A stretch of DNA of 10,367 nt from an uncultured Polaribacter sp. (GTDB lineage: Bacteria > Bacteroidota > Bacteroidia > Flavobacteriales > Flavobacteriaceae). The translations under genes and the position numbers were made by a program. Below, one piece after another: positions 6,239-10,367 of this stretch. The notes beneath the pieces were generated by a model that was given only the letters and a program-made list of their open reading frames with translations, was not told where the DNA came from and ran no database searches. How positions within the stretch are numbered: the first letter of the stretch is position 1; each line of letters starts with the position of its first letter. Location of the stretch: positions 1-10,367 of the forward strand of contig CAJXAS010000048.1 in the NCBI GenBank assembly GCA_913050305.1, in the 5' to 3' direction.

Positions 6239-6568
6239 TTACAAATCCATAGGGTTCCAAAAGACTTTCTCAAAATCTTGAATTTGATTTTCTACAACAA
6301 CAATACCTTCATTTTCTAGTAATTGTTGCATTAAATTTGTGCCATTAAAATGATGCTTTCCTGTAAGTAATCCTTTTCTATTTACAACTCTGTGTGCAGG
6401 AACCTCTTCTGTTTGATTGTGTGAATTATTCATTGCCCAGCCAACCATTCTAGCAGAGCGCGCCGCTCCTAAATAAGCCGCTATTGCACCATAACTAGTT
6501 ACTCTGCCAAAAGGAACTAATCTAGCTGTTTTATAAACTTTATCATAAAAGTTGTCGGATTTTTTCAC
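6239..6568 (-). CDS. Alkyltransferase-like protein (MGMT family, cysteine replaced by alanine)
   Basis: Small DNA-binding protein of the O6-alkylguanine alkyltransferase fold. The 109 residues correspond to the C-terminal MGMT domain alone. The acceptor motif PCHRV reads PAHRV here (57-61), with Ala58 in place of the alkyl-accepting cysteine, so it cannot perform suicide dealkylation. Such ATL proteins bind O6-alkylguanine, flip it out and direct nucleotide excision repair to it; most characterised ones have Trp at this place. Other features remain: VPFGRVTSYGAIA (18-30, with the Tyr of the DNA-binding region), the arginine finger Arg40 in SARMVGWAM, and Asn47-Asn48. The start is GTG (6566-6568): a TAG lies five codons upstream in frame and the next Met is residue 41. 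It follows trmB by 28 bases and is probably the last gene of that unit. Confidence 0.92.
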   Translation of the reverse strand: MKKSDNFYDKVYKTARLVPFGRVTSYGAIAAYLGAARSARMVGWAMNNSHNQTEEVPAHRVVNRKGLLTGKHHFNGTNLMQQLLENEGIVVVENQIQDFEKVFWNPMDL

Positions 6569-6596
6569 AGGATGAAGATACTAATTTTTGCAGAAA

Positions 6597-7268
6597 CTAG
6601 AACTTCAATCGAAATTGAATATACGTAATAGGTTTGTTAACTTCTAAATACTGGTTTTCGTAAAAAGTCTGTGTTTCTGTTACTTCTTTTGGCGCACCTT
6701 CATTTTTGTAAACCGTATGGTTTGCATATAAAACTTCGTGACCTGCACCATGCAATAAACCTAAAGTATAACCGTGCATAAATTCACTATCGGTTTTTAG
6801 ATTCATAATTCCTTCTTCGTTTAAAATATGGTGGTATTTTTTCAGAAAAGAAGTATTCGTCATTCTGTGCTTTGTGCGTTGGTATTTTATTTGTGGATCT
6901 GGAAAAGTTATCCAAATTTCAGAAACTTCATTTTCTGCGAAAATAAAATCTACTAATTCTATCTGCGTTCTTACAAAAGCAACATTTGGTAAGTTTTCTT
7001 CAACTGCCGTTTTTGCTCCGCGCCAAAAACGTGCACCTTTAATATCAATACCTATATAGTTTTTGTTTGGGTTTTTTCTTGCTAATGCAATGGTGTACTC
7101 ACCTTTACCGCAACCTAGCTCTACAACAATAGGATTGTTGTTTTCAAAAAAAGAGTGCCACTTACCTTTGTGAGTAAAGTTAGTTACTACTTCTTCCCTT
7201 GTTGGCTGAATGACATTTTTAAACGCTTCATTTTCTTTGAAACGTTTTAGTTTGTTTTTGCTTCCCAA
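6597..7268 (-). CDS. trmB: tRNA (guanine-N7-)-methyltransferase
   Basis: SAM-dependent enzyme that methylates N7 of G46 in the variable loop of tRNAs. The 223 residues show a Rossmann methyltransferase fold with the SAM-binding VVELGCGKGEYT (48-59), the acidic ribose contact in YIGIDIKG (71-78, Asp75), and the family signature ITFPDPQIKYQRTKHR (120-135), followed by LKTDSEFM (157-164). Length is typical of the bacterial family. The start is TTG (7266-7268): TAG lies two codons upstream in frame and no in-frame ATG precedes residue 136, while the N-terminus MGSKNKLKRFKENEAFKN matches what I recall for flavobacterial TrmB. It begins 10 bases after the small membrane protein gene, and an alkyltransferase-like gene follows 28 bases later. 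Confidence 0.95.
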   Translation of the reverse strand: MGSKNKLKRFKENEAFKNVIQPTREEVVTNFTHKGKWHSFFENNNPIVVELGCGKGEYTIALARKNPNKNYIGIDIKGARFWRGAKTAVEENLPNVAFVRTQIELVDFIFAENEVSEIWITFPDPQIKYQRTKHRMTNTSFLKKYHHILNEEGIMNLKTDSEFMHGYTLGLLHGAGHEVLYANHTVYKNEGAPKEVTETQTFYENQYLEVNKPITYIQFRLKF

Positions 7269-7278
7269 TTTCTAAAAA

Positions 7279-7500
7279 TTAAGATCTATCTTCTGTTCCT
7301 TCTTTTACAAAACGACGCGATTCGTTCATCCAATATCTAAATAGAAATAATAAAACGATTAAAAAAAACCAGTTTACTGCGTTAGAAATCCACCATCCAA
7401 AATCTTGAGTAGCCACGCTTGTGCGCAACCAATTAAAAGGAAGGAATAAAAGATCTGTAAATAAACTACCAATCCATCTAAAAATATTGCCTGCTATCAT
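7279..7500 (-). CDS. Small membrane protein of unknown function (DUF6341-like)
   Basis: A 73-residue protein rich in Trp and Phe with two hydrophobic stretches. The first, about residues 8-23, ends in the motif LFLPFNWLR; the second, about 41-59, is VNWFFLIVLLFLF. Then comes the charged tail RYWMNESRRFVKEGTEDRS, probably cytoplasmic. From memory this resembles a Bacteroidota-only family listed as DUF6341, which some databases mislabel as uracil phosphoribosyltransferase, perhaps because upp lies nearby; I cannot confirm the accession. No catalytic residues are apparent. It opens the unit with trmB (10-base gap) and is transcribed away from another unknown membrane protein gene, 41 bases away. 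That pairing hints at a shared role, but nothing here shows what it is. Confidence 0.75.
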   Translation of the reverse strand: MIAGNIFRWIGSLFTDLLFLPFNWLRTSVATQDFGWWISNAVNWFFLIVLLFLFRYWMNESRRFVKEGTEDRS

Positions 7501-7516
7501 AACTTAATTATCTTTA
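7487..7516 (+). promoter_or_regulatory. Promoter of the ten-segment membrane protein gene
   Basis: TTG at 7487-7489, 19 bases, then TATCTTTA at 7509-7516, one base off the TAnnTTTG consensus, and 25 bases to the ATG at 7542. The -33 element lies within the first codons of the divergent gene. The same TATCTTTAC phrase occurs before the yicC-like gene. Confidence 0.45.
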
Positions 7517-7521
7517 CGTTG

Positions 7522-7552
7522 CAAAAATAACAAAAGAAACAATGCTAGCCAA
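7522..7552 (-). promoter_or_regulatory. Promoter of the small membrane protein-trmB-ATL unit
   Basis: Read on the minus strand: TTG at 7552-7550, 20 bases, then TATTTTTG at 7529-7522, an exact TAnnTTTG match, followed by 21 bases to the ATG at 7500. The -33 element lies within the first codons of the divergent plus-strand gene, so the two promoters overlap back to back. Confidence 0.5.
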
Positions 7553-8471
7553 TTTTTTAGGGAAATCTAAGCCAATCAATTTCATAATTCTTTTAAGTCT
7601 ATTTATTGGCGTATTTATTAGTAACTCTTTTTCCCTTTTTAGTAATACAGATTTTGAACTCTCTTTACTATTTAAAAGCACCTGTTTTTTGGGGTTAAAT
7701 TTAGTAATTTTCTTCTTTTACAACTTTGTAGTTACTAAGAACAATTTAACGTTAGATAATTTTTACGCATTCTTTACTTTTACTATTTTACTTAGTTATT
7801 TCACAGCAATTACACACAGTGCTAAAACACTGATTATATTGTTATTATACCTGATATTTATAAGGAAAATATATAGTTTAAAATCTAAAAAGAACACCTT
7901 ACAAAAACTCTTTGACAGTGGTTTTTGGTTAAGTATTCTTTTTATTATCGAGCCTTTTACTGCTGTTTTTAGTATCTTAATCTATGCTGGAATTTTCTTA
8001 CACCAAAAATCAGTAAGCAATACTTTAATTGCGCCTTTAGTTGGATTTTTAATACCATTAATTATTTATTTCACCTACTGCTTTTGGTTTGATAAATTAT
8101 ATGTTTTTATTAATCTTTTTTATTTTGACACCTTTTCTAGTTTTATTTTCAAACCAGAAAACACCTATTATTGGATTATAGCATTTATTCTTGCACTTTC
8201 TGTAATGGCTATATTTTTAAAATCTCCAAAAGCATTTTCCGTAAAAAATTCATTTAGAAAAAGCTGGATTCTCTTGATAATAAACTTGCTAGTTGCTTTG
8301 ACTTTTGCTTTATTAGTTCCGAATAAAAACAATACAGAATTATTGTTTTTATTATTTCCGGCAGCAATTATTATTGCAAATGGCTTCGAAAGTATAGGTA
8401 GCAACTTCATAAAAAACATACTATTTGTATTGCTTTTAGCTAGTGCAATTATTTTACCTTTTATGCTATAG
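7542..8471 (+). CDS. Polytopic membrane protein of unknown function (DUF6427-like)
   Basis: A 309-residue, very hydrophobic protein with about ten predicted transmembrane segments: roughly 12-31, 44-64, 74-91, 95-109, 126-153, 160-183, 209-226, 242-260, 267-281 and 290-308. Short basic loops (KSKKNTLQK, 114-122; RKSW, 239-242) suggest cytoplasmic sides. It starts MLANFLGKSKPINFIILLSL, which I recall as the opening of a flavobacterial family listed as DUF6427; the accession is unverified. No binding motif or catalytic residue stands out. In general shape (many helices, Pro and aromatic residues in TM5, ELLFLLFPAAII near the end) it resembles polytopic enzymes or transporters, but I would not assign a function. 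The ATG at 7542 is preceded by a promoter-like site. Its TAG overlaps the last six bases of upp, which runs the other way. Confidence 0.8.
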   Translation: MLANFLGKSKPINFIILLSLFIGVFISNSFSLFSNTDFELSLLFKSTCFLGLNLVIFFFYNFVVTKNNLTLDNFYAFFTFTILLSYFTAITHSAKTLIILLLYLIFIRKIYSLKSKKNTLQKLFDSGFWLSILFIIEPFTAVFSILIYAGIFLHQKSVSNTLIAPLVGFLIPLIIYFTYCFWFDKLYVFINLFYFDTFSSFIFKPENTYYWIIAFILALSVMAIFLKSPKAFSVKNSFRKSWILLIINLLVALTFALLVPNKNNTELLFLLFPAAIIIANGFESIGSNFIKNILFVLLLASAIILPFML

Positions 8472-9119
8472 CTTCGTTCCAAAAGACAAATCTCCAGCAT
8501 CGCCAAGGCCAGGAATAATATATCCTTTTTCGTTTAAATCGTTGTCTATTGCAGCAATCCATAAATGGGTGTTTTCTGGAAAATGTGCTTTAATGAAATC
8601 GATACCTTCCCTAGAAGCAATTACGGCAACAATATGCAATTCTTTTGGCGCACCATTCTTTATTATTGCTTCATAGACGGCAACCAAACTTTGTCCGGTA
8701 GCGAGCATTGGGTCTGCCAGTAATAATGTTTTATGCTCTATTTTGGGTGCTGCAAAATATTCTACAACAATTTCGAATGTTGCATCATTATTAGGGTGGT
8801 GTCTGTAAGCAGAAATAAAGGCGTTTTCTGCATCATCAAAATAATTTAATAAGCCTTGATGTAAAGGCAACCCAGCTCTTAAAACTGAACATAATACAAT
8901 GTTATTAGTAGTTTTGTTTATCTTTTTTATTCCTAAAGGTGTTACAACATCTTTAGAAGTATAGCTTAAGTTTTTACTTAATTCGTATCCTAAAACCTCA
9001 CCAATTCTCTCAATGTTTCTTCTAAAACGTAAAGAATCTTTTTGAATGGTAACGTCTCTAATTTCCGCTATAAATTTATTTAAAATAGAATTATTTTCTG
9101 AAATGTGGTGTATTTGCAT
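8466..9119 (-). CDS. upp: Uracil phosphoribosyltransferase
   Basis: Cytosolic salvage enzyme making UMP from uracil and PRPP. With the ATG at 9117-9119 the protein has 217 residues, close to the usual length of about 210, and begins MQIHHISENNSILNK. The frame stays open to an earlier ATG at 9200, adding 27 residues (MYLLKLTHKVENKF...) unlike the family and running to within 6 bases of the divergent gene, so I reject that start. Motifs: the PRPP loop LLADPMLATGQS (133-144, with Gln143 where Gly is more common), VLRAGLPL (79-86), and the uracil-binding C-terminal YIIPGLGDAGDLSFGT (200-215). It is convergent with the membrane protein gene at its 3' end and divergent from the EamA transporter gene at its 5' end. 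Confidence 0.96.
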   Translation of the reverse strand: MQIHHISENNSILNKFIAEIRDVTIQKDSLRFRRNIERIGEVLGYELSKNLSYTSKDVVTPLGIKKINKTTNNIVLCSVLRAGLPLHQGLLNYFDDAENAFISAYRHHPNNDATFEIVVEYFAAPKIEHKTLLLADPMLATGQSLVAVYEAIIKNGAPKELHIVAVIASREGIDFIKAHFPENTHLWIAAIDNDLNEKGYIIPGLGDAGDLSFGTKL

Positions 9120-9137
9120 TTTGTGAAGATAAGTAAA

Positions 9138-9145
9138 CAAATTTA
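9138..9145 (-). promoter_or_regulatory. Possible -7 box for upp
   Basis: The minus strand reads TAAATTTG, an exact TAnnTTTG match ending 18 bases before the upp ATG. The nearest upstream TTG (9172-9170) is 24 bases away, longer than the usual 19-21. It lies in the extension that a longer upp reading frame would need, which also argues for the shorter start. A/T-rich context makes a chance match possible. Confidence 0.3.
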
Positions 9146-9206
9146 TTAAAAACATTTGAAATTTATTCTCAACTTTGTGCGTTAATTTTAAGAGGTACAT
9201 TATCTA

Positions 9207-10103
9207 ATGAATCAAAGAACATTTGCATTAATTGCAGTTTCAATAGCTACATTAATTTACGGAATAACGTACACAATTGCTAAAGACGTAATGCCTAATT
9301 ATATAAAACCTTATGGCTTTATATTGCTGCGCGTTTCTAGTGCAACTTTAATTTTTTGGACTGTAGGTTTATTTACAAAGCAACAAAGCATAGAAAAATC
9401 TGATTACAAAAAAATCTTGATTGCATCCTTTTTTGGAATTACATTAAACATGCTTGCCTTTTTCAAAGGATTAAGTTTAACAAGCCCTATTAGTGCCTCT
9501 GTAATGATGGTAACTTCGCCAATAATGGTCTTAATTTTTTCTAGCATTTTAATCAGAAAACCAATTGGAAAACAACGTATTTTAGGTGTATTTATTGGTT
9601 TAGTAGGTGCCCTTTTTTTAATTACATTGGGTAATTCTTCTACCGGAAACTCCACAAACAGTGCATTCGGAAATTTTTTAGTGTTTTTAAATGCTGCCTC
9701 TTATGGTTTGTATTTGGTATTGGCTAAAGATTTAGTTAAAAAATACAATCCCATTGTATTTATAAAATGGTTGTATTTATTCGGTTTAATTTTTGTAATA
9801 CCTTTTGGTTATACTGAGTTAACGGCTGTTATTTGGGAAGAAATTCCTACAAATATCTATTGGAATATTAGTTTTGTATTGCTCTTTACTACCTGCATTA
9901 CCTATCTTTTTAATTTATATGGTTTGTCAAAATTAAAACCAACTACGGTAAGTGTTTTTATTTATTTACAGCCTGTAATCGCTACCATTTATGCATTAGT
10001 TGTAGGCAGCGATTCTTTAAATTTCGTAAAGCTTTGCGCTACCTTATTAATCTTTCTTGGTGTTTATTTAGTAACCAAACAAGTAGAAAAATCTACCAAA
10101 TAA
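9207..10103 (+). CDS. EamA-family (drug/metabolite superfamily) transporter
   Basis: Inner-membrane permease, probably an exporter of small metabolites. The 298 residues show ten hydrophobic segments (about 7-25, 36-54, 69-88, 93-113, 123-141, 153-173, 185-203, 217-235, 246-266, 273-290) arranged as two homologous five-helix EamA halves. Each half ends with the family's pattern: TSPIMVLIFSSILI then ILGVFIGLVGALFLI (first), LQPVIATIYALVVG then LCATLLIFLGVYLV (second). The glutamate often found in that helix is replaced by Arg-Lys in the first half and Asp269 in the second. Length is normal. ATG at 9207 has AAGAGG 11 bases upstream, one of the few Shine-Dalgarno-like sequences in the window. 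Substrate cannot be read from sequence, and the neighbours (upp, yicC) give no hint. Confidence 0.93.
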   Translation: MNQRTFALIAVSIATLIYGITYTIAKDVMPNYIKPYGFILLRVSSATLIFWTVGLFTKQQSIEKSDYKKILIASFFGITLNMLAFFKGLSLTSPISASVMMVTSPIMVLIFSSILIRKPIGKQRILGVFIGLVGALFLITLGNSSTGNSTNSAFGNFLVFLNAASYGLYLVLAKDLVKKYNPIVFIKWLYLFGLIFVIPFGYTELTAVIWEEIPTNIYWNISFVLLFTTCITYLFNLYGLSKLKPTTVSVFIYLQPVIATIYALVVGSDSLNFVKLCATLLIFLGVYLVTKQVEKSTK

Positions 10104-10106
10104 AAC

Positions 10107-10114
10107 TATCTTTA
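10107..10114 (+). promoter_or_regulatory. Possible -7 box for the yicC-like gene
   Basis: TATCTTTA, one base off TAnnTTTG and followed by C as at 7509-7517, sits 24 bases before the yicC-like ATG in the 35-base gap after the EamA gene. No TTG lies at the -33 distance, so read-through from the EamA gene is equally likely. Confidence 0.3.
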
Positions 10115-10138
10115 CAACTTATTAAAAATGACGATTTT

Positions 10139-10367
10139 ATGATTCAATCTATGACGGGTTATGGAAAAGCAGTTTTACAATTGCCTACCAAAAAAGTAAC
10201 TATAGAAATTAAATCTTTAAACAGTAAAAATTTAGATTTAAATGTTAGAATTCCTTCTTATTACAAAGAAAAGGAATTGGCTGTTCGTAAAAAATTAGCA
10301 AGCGCTTTAGTACGTGGAAAAATAGATTTTTCTATTTATGTAGAAATGACTTCAGACGAAACCTCTA
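10139..10367 (+). CDS. yicC: YicC-family putative endoribonuclease, N-terminal part
   Basis: The first 76 residues of a protein of the YicC/YloC family, which is usually about 285-295 residues and for which the E. coli member has been described as an endoribonuclease. The N-terminal signature is clear: MIQSMTGYGKA (1-11), then VTIEIKSLNSKNLDLNVRIP (20-39), matching the family's E-IKS-N-KxLDxxxRxP, followed by a Lys/Glu-rich helix and RGKIDFSIYVE (59-69). The catalytic C-terminal part lies beyond the window. ATG at 10139-10141 is chosen because the earlier ATG at 10128 meets TGA after four codons. In many bacteria the next gene is gmk, which would be the thing to expect to the right. Confidence 0.93.
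   Translation, partial: MIQSMTGYGKAVLQLPTKKVTIEIKSLNSKNLDLNVRIPSYYKEKELAVRKKLASALVRGKIDFSIYVEMTSDETS

Noticed and set aside
6239..6568. Reading the MGMT-family gene as an active methylguanine methyltransferase
   Set aside because: The acceptor cysteine is Ala58, so the transfer reaction is not possible; it is an alkyltransferase-like protein.
8168..8506. 112-residue minus-strand ORF opposite the membrane protein gene
   Set aside because: It is the complement of hydrophobic codons in the plus-strand gene and overlaps the end of upp; no motif is visible.
9170..9177. CAACTTTG as a -7 box for the EamA gene
   Set aside because: The first consensus base is wrong and no TTG lies at a suitable distance; too weak to list as a promoter.
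9120..9200. In-frame 27-residue N-terminal extension of upp starting at 9200
   Set aside because: It has no resemblance to the enzyme family, contains a TAAATTTG promoter-like box, and would leave only six bases to the divergent gene. The start at 9119 gives the normal family length.
10083..10096. GTAGA-AAAA-TCTAC stem-loop at the end of the EamA gene, as a terminator
   Set aside because: The stem is only five pairs, lies within codons, and has no T-tract after it.
1..10367. Defence island, prophage, insertion sequence, CRISPR array or RNA gene
   Set aside because: Nearly all space is taken by recognisable housekeeping or catabolic genes. No regularly spaced repeats, transposase or nuclease motifs, or cloverleaf-like segments were seen.

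Overview
The window is an AT-rich stretch (roughly one third G+C by eye) from a bacterium of the phylum Bacteroidota, very probably a marine-type member of Flavobacteriaceae. Three things point there. Promoter-like sites match the Bacteroidota TTG-N19-21-TAnnTTTG pattern, for example two exact TACCTTTG boxes. The protein variants are typical of the group: a cysteine-free alkyltransferase-like protein, a Mrp ATPase with an unusual C-terminal half, and two small-clade membrane proteins. The intergenic repeats look like ones I remember from flavobacterial genomes. It reads as ordinary chromosome; I see no integrase, transposase, phage, plasmid, CRISPR, tRNA or rRNA gene.

Left part (1-3547, all on the minus strand): an aromatic amino acid catabolism cluster read in the order hmgA (homogentisate 1,2-dioxygenase), hpd (4-hydroxyphenylpyruvate dioxygenase), a possible 45-residue single-pass membrane protein, and tryptophan 2,3-dioxygenase, which runs off the left edge. 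A promoter-like box lies about 130 bases before hmgA, and the leader between them carries three copies of a TTTAATCATTTA-type site that resemble an operator. A structured intergenic element sits between hmgA and hpd.

Middle (3548-6102, minus): a thioredoxin-reductase-like ferredoxin-NADP reductase, a 64-base imperfect palindrome directly in front of it, a factor-independent terminator, and an iron-sulfur pair: mrp (apbC-like carrier ATPase) followed 3 bases later by an NFU-type scaffold. The mrp-nfu unit has its own promoter and terminator, while the reductase has no recognisable promoter outside the palindrome.

Next (6239-7500, minus): a three-gene unit of a 73-residue membrane protein, trmB (tRNA m7G46 methyltransferase, TTG start) and an alkyltransferase-like DNA-lesion-sensing protein (GTG start). 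It is divergent from a ten-segment membrane protein at 7542-8471 (plus), with overlapping promoter-like sites in about 60 bases. That gene converges on upp (uracil phosphoribosyltransferase, minus), and both stop codons fall in one six-base palindrome, CTATAG. An EamA-family exporter (plus) follows, then the start of a yicC-like gene that leaves the right edge.

I do not find a clear undescribed system. The items most worth a second look are the small membrane ORF inside the catabolic cluster, the two intergenic palindromic elements, the hmgA leader site array, and the paired unknown membrane proteins around 7279-8471.
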